Positions 9,673-20,900 of a stretch of DNA of 64,000 nt are shown in pieces; positions within the stretch are counted from its first letter, which is position 1; every line of letters starts with the position of its first letter. The notes below the pieces were generated by a model. The model was not told the DNA's origin and ran no database searches. It saw only the letters and a program-made list of their open reading frames with translations. The position numbers were made by a program, and so were the translations under genes. The DNA is from Arachis hypogaea (Eukaryota; Streptophyta; Magnoliopsida; Fabales; Fabaceae): NCBI RefSeq assembly GCF_003086295.3, contig NC_092051.1, forward strand, positions 81,104,445 through 81,168,444, given 5' to 3'.

Positions 9673-10407
9673 CTAGAATCCACAGTCTAAGATCTTTCTA
9701 GCTGTTCTTTGAGGGCCAAAGTGTCCTCCACTCTTAGATGAGTGACAGGCCTCTAAAATGGACTGGAATTCTGATTGAGGTACACAACGTCTAATTATCT
9801 GGTCAGCGCCACATCTCCATAAATATGGGTCATCCCATATATAATATTTAGACTCGCTTTTCAGCTTGTCTCTTTGATGTTTAGAAAAATGTGGAGGAAA
9901 TGTGCGGCTAACTAAATAATTAGCAACAGGTGCATACCAAGGGACTACCTCAGATACTGCTTGCAGGTTGTCAAAAGGAAAATTATCATCTGTAGGAGTA
10001 GAATCATCCTTAATATGTTCAAGGCGACTCAAGTGGTCTGCTACTAAATTTTTATTACCACTCCTATCCTTTATTTCTAAATCAAATTCTTGTAACAGCA
10101 GTATCCAACGTATAAGTCTTGGTTTGGATTCCTTTTTAGCTAATAAATACTTTAGAGCTGGATGGTCCGAATACACTACTACTCTAGTACCAAGTAAATA
10201 AGCTCGGAATTTATCCAGAGCGAAAACAATAGCAAGTAGCTCTTTCTCAGTAATAGTATAATTGGACTGGGCAGTGTCTAAAGTCTTAGACGCATAGGCA
10301 ATAACAAAAGGGTCCTTACCTTCACGCTGAGCCAGCGCTGCTCCTACTGCATGGTTTGAAGCATCGCACATGATCTCAAACGGCTGGCTCCAGTCGGATC
10401 CTCTCAC
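9673..10407 (-). pseudogene. pol: RNase H and integrase zinc-binding region of E1
   Basis: The reading frame begins in the RT/RNase H connection. RNase H motifs are visible: [13 protein letters not shown] (first Asp), [11 protein letters not shown] (Glu) and [12 protein letters not shown] (second Asp), then [15 protein letters not shown]. The integrase N-terminus follows, with the HHCC histidine part at [11 protein letters not shown]. The frame stops at 9673-9675, where related elements have a codon for Trp. A TAG at 10489-10491 separates it from the RT fragment upstream. Confidence 0.85.
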
Positions 10408-10488
10408 AATTAGGGCTTGAGTTAGAGCAGTCTTCAGCTTATCAAATGCTTGTTTGCAATCTTCACTGAACTCGAACTCAATGTCCTT

Positions 10489-11158
10489 CTACAGTAATCT
10501 GGATAAGGGAAGTGCCACCTTACTAAAGTCTTTAATAAATCTCCTGTAGAAACCAGCATGGCCAAGGAACGAACAGACTTCCCTCACAGAAGAGGGGTAA
10601 GGTAAACTAGAAATAACATTCACCTTTGCTGGGTCTACAGAAATGCCATTATTAGATACCACATGTCCTAATACAATTCCTTGCTTTACCATAAAGTGGC
10701 ATTTTTCGAAATTCAATACAAGGTTTGTATTAGCACATCTATCTAATACTCTAGATAATCCATCTAAGCAAAGGTTAAAAGAATCACCATAAACGCTAAA
10801 ATTGTCCATAAAAACTTCCATACAGTCCTCAATAAGATCAGAGAAAAGACTCATCATGCACCTTTGGAAGGTGGCTGGTGCATTGCACAAGCCAAAGGGC
10901 ATTCTCTTATAAGCATAAGTCCCAAAAGGATATGTAAAAGTAGTCTTTTCCTGATCCTCAGGAGCTATATGAATCTGGAAATAACCTGTGTAACCATCTA
11001 AAAAGCAATAATGTGATTTACCTGACAGGCGATCCAGCATTTGATCAATGAATGGAAGTGGGCAGTGATCCTTACGGGTAGCTTGGTTGAGATGCCTGTA
11101 ATCAATGCAAACTCTCCAAGCATTCTGAACTCTAGTTGCTATGAGCTCCCCATGCTCA
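10489..11158 (-). pseudogene. pol: Reverse transcriptase, distal part, of E1 (3' of the hAT insertion)
   Basis: Picks up immediately after the hAT duplication. Contains WRVCIDYRHLNQ, LPFIDQMLDRL, YCFLDGYTGY (first catalytic Asp), RMPFGLCNAPATFQRCM, and the polymerase box reading FMDNFSVYG. The second Asp of the usual FMDD/YVDD box is Asn here, which should abolish polymerase activity. The stop at 10489 ends the frame. Confidence 0.88.
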
Positions 11159-11166
11159 TTCTTCAC
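11159..11166. repeat. Left 8-bp target-site duplication of the hAT element
   Basis: TTCTTCAC, repeated exactly at 12710-12717. Removing one copy plus the insert rejoins the RT reading frame. Confidence 0.88.
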
Positions 11167-12709
11167 CAATGTTCTAAAAACTGGACCGGACCAGCCGGTT
11201 GAACCGGTCAAACCGGGAACCGGCAATGAAAATAGTTCGGTCTACCACTAATAACCGCCCATCTGCAAACCGTTCGAAAACCGCTGAACCGGCCGAGAAC
11301 CGGTTGGTCGGACCGGACCGGTAACCGGCCGGTTCTTAATAAATGCACCGTTTTTATTAAAAAAAAGAGAAAAAACCCACGTTCAGCCCCTTCACTCACT
11401 CACTCACCCCCCTTCCCCCAACAGTCCAACACACCCTCTTCACACGTTTTCTCTTCAGAGCTTTTTGGTTTTGCCCTCAAACAAACCCTAGCCATCTAAC
11501 TTCCACCACCGGCGCAGGGAGTGAGGCACTACCGCCGTCCATCGCGCTGTCGTCGTGCTCCAGGACTCCAACCCCTGTTCATTCTCACAGTCTCGCCAAT
11601 TGCAGCTTCTTCGTTGAGATCGACATTCGCGTCTGGTTTTCGTCTTCTCAGCCGCACTTCTATCGTCGTCAGTCGTCGTGTTCGTCGCCTGATCGCCATT
11701 GTCCGTCGCACTCAACAGATCTTCCTCACACTCTGCCTAAACTGCTCACTCCACGCCGCGCGCCTCCTCCACGTCACCGGAGCCCTTGGTCCTGAGAGTC
11801 TCGTGTTCGATTGTCATGGCAGAGGGCCATATACCAACGTTGCCGATGGCCGGATTCTAAAGTGGGAAGGAAATGAATTTGGTTGGACTTAGTTTGCTGT
11901 CACCTATTCCAATAGTTACCAAAATGTGAACTTGTTTCTAAAATGGTGAACTTCATGTGAATTTGAGCGTTGATATGCCTTAGTTTTTGTTGAAAATAGT
12001 GAGTATTTAAATCAATCTATATTTTTTTGGAGATTTATTAGTTTTAGAATCAAAAGTTTTGTTTATTGTGTTTTTGTGTTCTGGGTTTGCTAGTGGCTGA
12101 AGACTTAATATGAGGATTTGGACACCTTAATGAATATTCCTTCTCTGTTCTTAGTTTTGATCAGAACATTGATTTTTTTGGGGGATTCTGTTAGTGCTAC
12201 TAATTTAAACTTGAATCATGGAATGATTAGCTCTGTTTTGGATTGAATGATTACTGATTAGTTGATTCATTTTAGTCCTGTTTTTGTTCTTTGTGTTGTT
12301 CTGTGTTGAGTTTTGTTTATGAGTAATTAAATGCACGAAACAGGAATAAGATTGCTAATTTCTTTTGTGACTTTCATTGTTCTTTTCCCCTTATTGTGCT
12401 GCTGTTGTTGTTATGCTACCGTTTTGTTATCGCACTGCGATTGTGTGATCACTGATTAGTGTTTTGAATTTGGAATTTGTGTTTAATAACTTGTTATGCC
12501 TGCCAATGCCATATATAAATAAACTGATGAATGATGATGATGATGGTAGTGGAAGGAGAGTTAAAGTGTATAGGTAGTTGGTGATATGTTATGCTTTGTT
12601 ATTCAATGACTATTTGTTAATTGTTATGTTGATACCTCAACTTGGAAACAACACTAGATCCTGTAATGACTAGAACGGTTTGATGACCGGTCCAGTTTTC
12701 AGAACCTTG
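11167..12709. mobile_element. Non-autonomous hAT-superfamily DNA transposon (1543 bp) inside E1 RT
   Basis: The terminal inverted repeats are CAATGTTCTAAAAACTGG on the left and, reverse-complemented, CAAGGTTCTGAAAACTGG on the right. They are bounded by an exact 8-bp duplication, the length expected for hAT. The left subterminal region (11175-11335) is packed with CCGGTT/AACCGG-type motifs, typical of transposase-binding arrays. The interior has a GC-rich leader-like block (11380-11830) and an AT-rich remainder with no transposase frame. It is therefore an internally deleted, trans-mobilised element, younger than E1. Confidence 0.88.
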
Positions 12710-12717
12710 TTCTTCAC
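12710..12717. repeat. Right 8-bp target-site duplication of the hAT element
   Basis: TTCTTCAC, identical to 11159-11166. Confidence 0.88.
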
Positions 12718-13725
12718 TGTAATGACTCCATACTTCTTGGGCACCACTTGTACTGGGCTTACCCATTCACTGTCTGAAATGGGATATATGATACTTGCTT
12801 CCAATAGTCTGGTCACTTCCTTTTTGACAACTTCCAAGATGGTGGGATTCAATCTTCTTTGTGGTTGACGGACAGGTCTTGCTCCCTCTTCTAAAAATAT
12901 TCTGTGTTCGCATACTTGAGGGTCAATTTCCACTATGTCTGCCAAACTCCACCCAATTGCCTTCTTATGCTTCCTCAGTACATCAAGTAACTGCTCTTCT
13001 TGTTGAGAAGTCAGTTCCCTTGCAATAATAACCGGAAGCTTCTGCTCATCCTCAAGATAAGCATATTTGAGATGTGGAGGGAGAGGTTTCAATTCTAACT
13101 TTTGATCATGGGCAGGCTCTGGATTATCTGGGGCTTGCGAAAATGGTGAAGTGTCCTCATTGTCAGTTAAGAGGGTCCCCACACTCGGACCTTGTCCAGT
13201 GTGCCTCTCTTCAAACTCTTCTTTTTGGACTTCAGCCACACTTTCGTCTATGACATCACACTGGAAGATAGAACGATCTTCTGGGGGGGGGTTGTTAATG
13301 ACTCCATTCAGATTGAAGATCACTATGCGGCCATCTATTTCAAAGGAGTATATTCCTGAAAAAGCATCCAATTTGAATTTTGATGTCTTTAGGAATGGTC
13401 TTCCAAGTAGGATTGATGATGGCTTATCTGAATCATTATAGGGCATCTCCAAGATATAAAAATCAGTGGGAAATATGAGCCCTTTAATGTTCACCAAAAC
13501 ATCTTCAGCAACTCCAGCCACTGTAATAATGCTTTTATCTGCTAACACAAAACGAGCTGCCGACCTTTTTAAGGGAGGGAGCCTTAAAACATCATATATA
13601 GACAAAGGCATTATACTGACACATGCTCCTAAATCACACATGCAATCATAAATTACTACACCACCAATAGTACAACTAACTATGCAAGGACCTGGATCAC
13701 TACATTTTTCAGGTAATCCTCCCAT
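12718..13725 (-). pseudogene. pol: Protease and RT N-terminus of E1 (5' of the hAT insertion)
   Basis: The retropepsin-like domain has CDLGACVSIMP (Asp-Leu-Gly in place of the usual Asp-Ser/Thr-Gly, as is common in this lineage) and the C-terminal SSILLGRPFL. The RT N-terminus follows with PPHLKYAYL, RRLNPTILEVVKKEV and SDSEWVSPVQVVPKK, where the hAT insertion cuts the frame. It is in phase with gag upstream. A stop between 13765 and 13725 separates them, so it would not be translated as part of Gag-Pol without readthrough. Confidence 0.85.
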
Positions 13726-13764
13726 TAAAGCAGATATAGAACTACCTAAAGGAATAATTTCTAA

Positions 13765-15681
13765 TTAATTAATTTTGTCTTTATGGATACATAAGTCTTT
13801 TAGAAACTTTTCATATTTAGGTACCTGCTGAATAACATCAAAAAGGGGAACAGTTACCTCAACCTTTTTGAATATTTCTACCATTTTAGGATCAGGTTCC
13901 AGCTGCTTCCTGGGCTTCCTTGCAAGTTGTGGAAATGGAATGGGAGTAGTGTTTTCTGTGGTGCCTGCGCCTTTTTGTGCTTCTTCCTGTGGTTGAGCTA
14001 TCTCTTCTTCAGCTATGTCCTGTATGTCCTCTTCCTCTTCAACATCTTCGATTTCTACCACCTCTTCAGCTGAGGCGTATTCTGGTGAGCTTGGTTCCTC
14101 CTGATTCCTCTCCTGCAGTGTGGTTCCGGACCTCAGGGTGATGGCATTAATGCCTCCCTTTGGATTGGGTAATGGTTGAGAGGGGATTCCAGTGGTGCTT
14201 GAAGGTTGGTTACTGGAATTTTGTGCTGAACCAAGTTGTGTCATAAAAGCTTGCAGAGTAGAGGTGAAACCATTCAGACTGGCATTAATACTGTTCACGA
14301 TGGTATTCTCCATGGCCAGTTGTCTTTTCTCAAAAGCTTGTAATAAATATTCATTAGAAGATACAGAAGAATGAGTAAATTGAGAGGTTTACTGCTGATT
14401 GTTCGGTGGTCCTTAGTTTTGCCTCAGGTGAGGTGCTCGGTAAGGTTGATTTTGTTGCCTGTTGTTGTTATTATTCCACCTCTGATTTCCCTGGTTATCT
14501 CTGCCTCCCCTATTATTGTTGTCTCTCCAATTCTGGTTTGAATTGTCCTGCCATCCATGGTTATTATTTCCACTTTGATTGTACCCTTGGTTGGGGCGGT
14601 CATAGAAGTTGTGAGTGGATGCCACCATGTTGTCTTCTTGTTGGAGCTGCGGGCATTCATCAGTGTAATGGCTGTAATCAGCACAAATTCCGCAAATTCT
14701 TTGTGGAACTAGTTGTTGGTTTTACTGCGGTTGAGTTTGCTGAGCTTGTTGACTCAACTGCATTTGCTTCAGCAGGTTGGTCATCTCACAGATGCTTCGA
14801 TTTAGAGCAGCATTCTCTATGCTAGAAGATACTTCTGCAACGGCTTTTGAACGGCCTTGCTTCTGTCTGTGGTTCCGAGTAGATTCAGCTAAATCACTAA
14901 TCAATTGCCAAGCTTCATCAGTGGTCTTGTACTTCTTCATAGACCCATTGCTGGCACTTTCCAATGTGGTCTTATCTTGGGGCCTCATACCTTGTGTGAT
15001 ATAGCTGAGTAGCACAATCTTGTCAATCATGTGGTGGGGGCATGCTTCCAGAAGATTATTGAAGCGCTCCCAGTATTCAAAGATAGTCTCATTGTCATCC
15101 TGAACAATTGTAGAGATATCCTTCCTCAGTTTATCAGTAACTTCAGATGGAAAGAATTTCTCCAGAAACTCCTTTCTAAGTGTATCCCAGTTGGATACAT
15201 TTGCTATAGGTTGAGTGTAGTACCACTCTCTTGCTTTTTCCTCAAGAGAGAACGGGAAAGCTTTCAGCAGAATTGAAGTTTCATCAGTGCCATCACGCCT
15301 GATAGTAGAACAGGCTGCGTGAAAATCTCTCAAGTGCTTGATAGGCTCTTGAGCAGGTAGGCCATGAAACTTGGGCATCAAATTTAGCAGTGTGGTCTTT
15401 ATTTCAAAATCCATAGCTACCGCTGGATGATGCGCTTGAAACGGTTGCATTGTAAAATCAGGAGCTCCTTCCTCCTGAATGGAAACTCTTCTAGCTGCCA
15501 TGTTTTCTGCACATAAAACAACCGAATCAGTAGAACAGGGGCTGGTTTCTTCCTCAGATTCACTTTCAAATCCGCCCTCAGAGCGGGCTAACCTACGCTG
15601 TTCTCGCCTTATTCGTGAAATAGTCCTTTCAATTTCAGGATCAAATATTAGCAAGCGCGGTTCAGGAAGTGAACGCGTCAT
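13765..15681 (-). pseudogene. gag: gag of E1 (capsid, zinc knuckle, linker), with in-frame stops
   Basis: The ATG at 15681-15679 begins a capsid/nucleocapsid protein that would form virus-like particles. The retrotransposon gag domain includes FHGLPAQEPIKHLRDF, REWYYTQP and EFLEKFFPS...YWERFNNLL. A CCHC zinc knuckle lies near 14650-14700 (C-G-I-C, four residues, H, four residues, C). An N/Q/G/R-rich stretch (14413-14630) and an acidic linker follow. The frame stays in one phase but is broken by stops at 14722, near 14413 and 14395, and at 13765. Confidence 0.85.
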
Positions 15682-15773
15682 TTGACGGAAGAAACATGCA
15701 GCTCATAGTAGCAAAATTAAATAAAATGCAAATAAATAAATTCTAATTAATAAAATTAACACTCTATTGCAAC

Positions 15774-15791
15774 TCCCCGGCAACGGCACCA
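15774..15791 (-). promoter_or_regulatory. Primer-binding site of E1 (tRNA-Asp)
   Basis: In sense TGGTGCCGTTGCCGGGGA, complementary to the 3' end of plant tRNA-Asp with one mismatch (T for C at position 4). It lies three bases inside the 5' LTR. Confidence 0.85.
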
Positions 15792-15794
15792 TTT

Positions 15795-17160
15795 TGACGT
15801 TGGGATTTTTGCCAGTAAAGAATGTCATAAAAACAATCGCGTTGTAGATATAGTCTCTAAAATGACAGAAATCCCTTCGTACAAACGTTTTGGTTGTCAC
15901 AAGTAACAAACCCCTTTGAAATTGATAACCGAGTATTCAAACCTCAGGTCGTCTTCTCAAGGAATTGCAGGAAAGTATGTTCTTATTATTGGTTATGAAG
16001 ATTGTAAATTGGGGGTTTTGGAAATTGGGCAATGCGCACAGGTATATTTTCGAGCAATAAAAATAAATAAATAACTGTAAAATAAACTCTTGGCAAGGTA
16101 TGAGACTAGTGTTAAGTCAAGTGGACTAATTAGCTTGATCCTCAAGTCCTAGTCAACTCCTGTGGAGAGACTAGTGTTAGAGCAGTCCTAGCTAAAGCAA
16201 AATCAGCCAATTTCAACCACTCCTGCGTTTGACAACTCAAGTGTTACCAATTACCTAACCAAAGCGAAAAGGGAGAAAATATCCAATTTAAATTAAAAGC
16301 AATCTTAAACAGAGCATCAATATAAATAAAGCAAAGCAATCTTAAATCTGAAATACCTCGAATTGCATTAACAAAAGAAATTAAATCTGGCATAGATGTT
16401 CATAAATTAAATTGGAAAAATAAATAAAAATAAAGAACCTGGGATTGAGAGCTACTCCTAAAACTAAGAGAAATCCTAAATCCTAATCCTAAGAGAGAGG
16501 CGAGAACCTCTCTCTCTAAAAACTACATCTACTCCTAAAATTGTGAATTATGAGAGCCTGCTCATGAATGGATGCATTCCTCCACTTTATAGCCTCTAAT
16601 CTGTGTTTTCTGGGCCGCAAACTGGGTCAGAAACAGCCCAGAATTTGCTGGTTGCAAATTCAGATTCGCTGATTTTCGTTACTTGCGACGCGGCCGCATG
16701 GAGCACGCAGTCACGTCGCCTAGCGTCAGAGCAACTATGGCATATTATATATCAAATCGAAGTCCCGGACGTTAGCTTTCCAACGTAACTCGAACCGCGT
16801 CGTTTGGATCTCTGTAGCTAAAGTTATAGCTGTTTGAGTGCGAAGAGGTCAGGCTGGACAGCTTAGCAATTTCTCCAACTTCTTGTATTCCTTCCACTTT
16901 TGCATGCTTCCTTTCCATCCTCTGAGCCATTCCTGCCCTGTAATCTCTGAAATCACTTAACACACATATCAAGGCATCTAATGGTGATAAGAGAGGATTA
17001 ATAATAAGCAAATATAAGATCAAAGAAGCATGTTTTCAATCAAAGCACATAATTAGGAAGGCAAATGTAAAACCATGCAAATAGTATGAATAAGTGGGTA
17101 AAGAGTAGATAAAAACCACTCAATTGAGCACAAGATAAACCATGAAATAGTGGTTTATCA
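15795..17160 (-). repeat. 5' LTR of E1 (1366 bp)
   Basis: In sense TGATAAACC...CCCAACGTCA, the same family as E0 2513-3937. TATAAA lies at 16586-16591 on the minus strand, with a CpG cluster about 100-140 bp upstream of it in U3 (16687-16732). It differs from the E0 LTR by scattered substitutions and by short deletions, including one in the U5-proximal part. No matching 3' LTR exists in this orientation within the window. Confidence 0.88.
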
Positions 17161-18293
17161 GCCAGCCTTGGAAACAGCCAAACCGTGGCCTGATGATGAG
17201 ATTTGTGGCTGTTGTGGTGTTCTATATTGCTTAAAGTTGGTGAGATTTGATGGTTGAGAGTTTAAATTAAAAGTTACGAAGAATCGGTAACCAAAAAATT
17301 TAAAAACGATGTTAAAAATCAAGTAGAATTTTGAAAAGAAAATAGGAAGAGTTTCATTTCTCTATGAAGAGAAGAAACACCCATGAAAAATTATTTTTGA
17401 AGGATATAAATGTATTTTTATAAAAAGATCAATGTTAACTTTAATTATATAAGTTTACAGGTATTTTGGCTAATAAATAAAGTTCAGGAGTAAAATGGGT
17501 ATATTATAAAAAAAAAGTTCAAAGTTATTTTTATAAATATGAAAATAAGTGAGGGTTCAAATATAATTCTACAAAATATTGAAGTCAAAAATAAAATATT
17601 AAAGAGGTTGTGGTTTAGAAAGTAGTTAATAAAAGTTTGAAAATAAGGTTTTATAAAATGAGTTTTAAAAGTATTAAAAAGATCATTTTAAATATTTGTT
17701 TAAAATTAATCATTTACATTAAAGTAAATTATTATTATAATTATTATTTATCAAAGATATTATTTCATAAGAATATTATTATATGTATTATTAAAAATGA
17801 AACAGAGAGTAGTAAACAGAGTAATCTTAAAAAGCTTTAGAGAACACAAATTTAATTAAAGAATCTTATGATTCTTTTTCCATAAGATATTTAGTGAAAG
17901 ATGAGGGAATAGTGCGAATATAATTTATGTTGGTAATCAAAAGACTGAAGAAAAGATAAATCGACCTGTGTGGTTAAATGAATTAAGGAAAGATAATTGC
18001 TAAAGTTGTGGCTGTGTGCGATTGTGGTTATGGCTGTGTGCGAATGTGGTGTAGGGACGCCTGCAGTGGTAACATAGATTCTAGGAGAAAGTGTCACATG
18101 CATCAGTTAGAGAATCAACATCTGCAAGTACTATACAGAGGTCATGTTCGCCATATTTCTGCTGGAGAATCAGTGCCTGCAAGGGTTGGAACTTTGCAGA
18201 GGTTATGCTGCTGGAATGTCTTATCTGACTTGCGAGTAGGATTGCGTCGGGTGTGGGTCGAAATCGACAAATGAGCTCATTACTTGTGATAGG
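17161..18293. other. Unassigned AT-rich flank between E1 and E2
   Basis: 17161-18000 is AT-rich without a credible gene. 18000-18280 is more GC-balanced and open on the plus strand, with imperfect repeats ('gtggctgtgtgcga' twice, and 'gagaatca...ctgcaa' twice). After removing E2 it continues into 30423-31043. I do not recognise it; it could be the left part of an older element or host DNA. Confidence 0.4.
18289..18293. repeat. Left target-site duplication of E2
   Basis: ATAGG, repeated at 30423-30427. Confidence 0.85.
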
Positions 18294-19728
18294 TGGTGCA
18301 CGAAATTACAATCACACTTTTGCAACTTCGCACAACTAACCAGCAAGTGCACTGGGTCGTCCAAGTAATACCTTACGTGAGTAAGGGTCGATCCCTCGGA
18401 GATTGTCGGCTTGAAGCAAGCTATGGTTATCTTGTAACTCTTAGTCAGGATATCAATAATTCTCAGATTTAATTGTAAAAAGTAAAAGAACATGAAATAA
18501 ATACTTGTTATGCAGTAATAAAGAACAGGTTGAGGCTTTGGAGATGCTTTATCTTCTGAATCTCTGTTTTCCTACTATCTTCTTCTTCATGCACGCAAGG
18601 CTTCTTCCATGGCAAGATTTATGTTGGGCATCTCCGTTGTCAATGGCGTTCCAAATGCGCTGTCACTGCACGGCTAATCATCTGTCTGTTCTCGATCATG
18701 TTGGAATAGGCTCCATTGATCCTTTTGCGTCTGTCACTACGCCCAACACTCGCGGGTTTGAAGCTCGTCACAGTCATCCCTTCCCAGATCCTACTCAGAA
18801 TATCACAGACAAGGTTTAGACATTCTGGATCTCAGGAATGGCCACCAATAATTCTAGCTTATACCACGAAGACTCTGATCTGAGAATGATGATGAGTGTC
18901 ACGGATCATCACATTCATCAGGTTGAAGTGTGAATGAATATCTTAGAATAGAAGCAAGCGTGATAGAATGGAAAACAGTAGTAATTGCATTAATTCATGA
19001 AGAACAGCAGAGCTCCTCACCCCCAACAATGGGGTTTAGAGACTCATGCCGTAGAAAATACAATATGAAACGTGTAAAGTATCATGCGGTACAAGATGAA
19101 TCACTAAAAGTAGTTTTTATAGTAAACTGGTGACCTAGGGTTACAGAAAATGAGTAAGCTAGGGTGTTTAGTGTAAAAATCCACTTTCGGGGCCTACTTG
19201 GTGTGTGCTTGGGCTGAGCATTGAAGCTTTCATGTGTAGATACTTTTCTTGGAGTTAAACGCCAGCTTTTGTGCCAGTTTGGGCGTTTAACTCCAGCTTT
19301 TATGCCAGTTCTGGAGTTAAACGCCAGAATTCTTGAGCTGACTTGGAATGCCTGTTTAGGCCATCAAATCTCGGGAAAAGTATGGACTATTATATATTGC
19401 TAGAAATCCCAGATGTCTACTTTCCAACGCAATTGAGAGTGTGCCAATTGGGCTTCTGTAGCTCCAGAAAATCCACTTCGAGTGCAGGGAGGTCAGAATC
19501 CAACAGCATCTGCAGTCCTTTTTCAGCCTCTGAATCAGATTTTTGCTCAGGTCCCTCAATTTCAGCCAGAAAATACCTGAAATCACAGAAAAATACACAA
19601 ACTCATAGTAAAGTCCAGAAAAGTGATTTTTATTTAAAAACTAATAAAAACATAATAAAAACTAACTAAAATATACTAAAAACATACTAAAAACAATGCC
19701 AAAAAGCGTATAAATTATCCGCTCATCA
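18294..19728 (-). repeat. 3' LTR of E2 (1435 bp)
   Basis: In sense TGATGAGCGG...TTTCGTGCACCA. A TATAAAAA box sits at 19114-19121, with the palindrome cluster of CTGG(C/A)GTTAAACGCCAG-type motifs about 130-210 bp upstream (19250-19330). Compared with the 5' LTR it lacks about 70 bp (5' LTR 29528-29600) and about 25 bp (near 29270), and it retains the TATA segment that the 5' LTR has lost. Confidence 0.9.
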
Positions 19729-19766
19729 CAACACCAAACTTAATTTGTTGCTTGCCCCCAAGCAAC
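19729..19766 (-). promoter_or_regulatory. Pre-LTR hairpin and polypurine tract (E2)
   Basis: In sense: an 8-bp perfect stem GTTGCTTG/CAAGCAAC around the loop GGGG, a short spacer, then TTAAGTTTGGTGTTG abutting the LTR. Same design as E0, E3 and E4. Confidence 0.75.
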
Positions 19767-20900
19767 TAAAAATCAAATAGGATAAAAAGAAGAGAATATA
19801 CAATGAATTCCAAAAACATCTATGAAGATCAGTATTAATTAGATGAGCGGGGCTTTTAGCTTTTTGCCTCTGAATAGTTTTGGCATCTCACTTTATCCTT
19901 TGAAGTTCAGAATGATTGGCTTCTATAGGAACTCAGAATCCAGATAGTGTTATTGATTCTACTAGTTAAGTATGTTTATTCTTGAACACAGCTACTTCAT
20001 GAGTCTTGGCCGTGACCCTAAGTATTTTGTTTTCCAGTATTACCACCGGATACATAAATGCCATAGACACATAACTAGGTGAACCTTTTTAGATTGTGAC
20101 TCAGCTTTGCTAGAGTCCCCAATTAGAGTTGTCCACAGCTCTTAAGCACACTCTTTTTGCTTTAGACCATGACTTTAACCGCTCAGTCTCAAGTTTTCAC
20201 TTGACACCTTCACGCCACAAGCACATGGTTAGGGACAGCTTGGTTTAACTGCTTAGGACAGGATTTTATTCCTGTGGGCCCTCCTATCCACTGATGCTCA
20301 AAGCCTTGGATCCTTTTTATCACCCTTGCCTTTTGGTTTAAAGGGGTATTGGCTTTTTCTGCTTGCTTTTCTTTTTCTTTCTCTTTCTTTTATTATTTTT
20401 TTTTGGCTTCTTTTTTTTTCTTATTTTTTTTCTGCAAGCTTTTCACTGCTTTTTCTTGCTTCAAAAATCAATTTTATGATTTTTCAGATTATCAAATAAC
20501 ATTTCTCCTTTTTCTATCATTCTTTCAATAGCCAACAATTTTCATATTCATAAACAATCAAATTCAAAAATATGTACTGTTCAAGCATTCATTCAGAAAA
20601 CAAGAGTATTGCCACCACATCAAAATAATTAAACTGTTTTAAAATTCGAAATTCATGTACTTCTTTTTCTTTTTCAATTAAGAACACATTTTTTTTCATT
20701 TAAGAAAGGTGATGGATTCATGGGACATTTATAGCTTTAAGACATAAACTTTAAATTTTATTGATTATGGACTAAAAATAAGACTCAAAAATAAATATAA
20801 GAGCAGACCCAAAATAATAGAAGACAGAAAATTAAAAGTAGAAAAATGAATTACTCTTAAAATAGACTCTTAATAATAGAGGTTATCACAGAGTTAGGAC
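19767..20900 (-). other. Non-coding 3' region of E2
   Basis: No gene seen. Includes a T-rich tract (20340-20530). The block 19860-20340 is conserved with E3 60900-61380 on the opposite strand. Confidence 0.6.

Larger units (their letters stand above)
3991..17160 (-). mobile_element. E1: decayed Athila-type Ty3/Gypsy element, interrupted by a hAT element
   Basis: In sense order (right to left): LTR 15795-17160, tRNA-Asp PBS, gag, protease, RT, RNase H, integrase, post-pol hairpin, CpG array, ORF3, internal polypurine tract and a non-coding 3' region. The gag-to-RT frame is a single phase broken by several stop codons. The RT motif is FMDN instead of FMDD. A hAT element sits in the RT at 11167-12709. 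The 3' end does not carry the same LTR as the 5' end: a different LTR fragment (3991 to about 4510) follows the 3' region directly. The lineage call rests on RT/integrase similarity to E2, the tRNA-Asp PBS and the extra ORF after pol. Confidence 0.85.

Noticed and set aside
11521..11892. 123-residue frame in the hAT element
   Set aside because: Starts without an ATG, no transposase motif (no hAT dimerisation or zinc-finger signature), and composition bias explains the opening.
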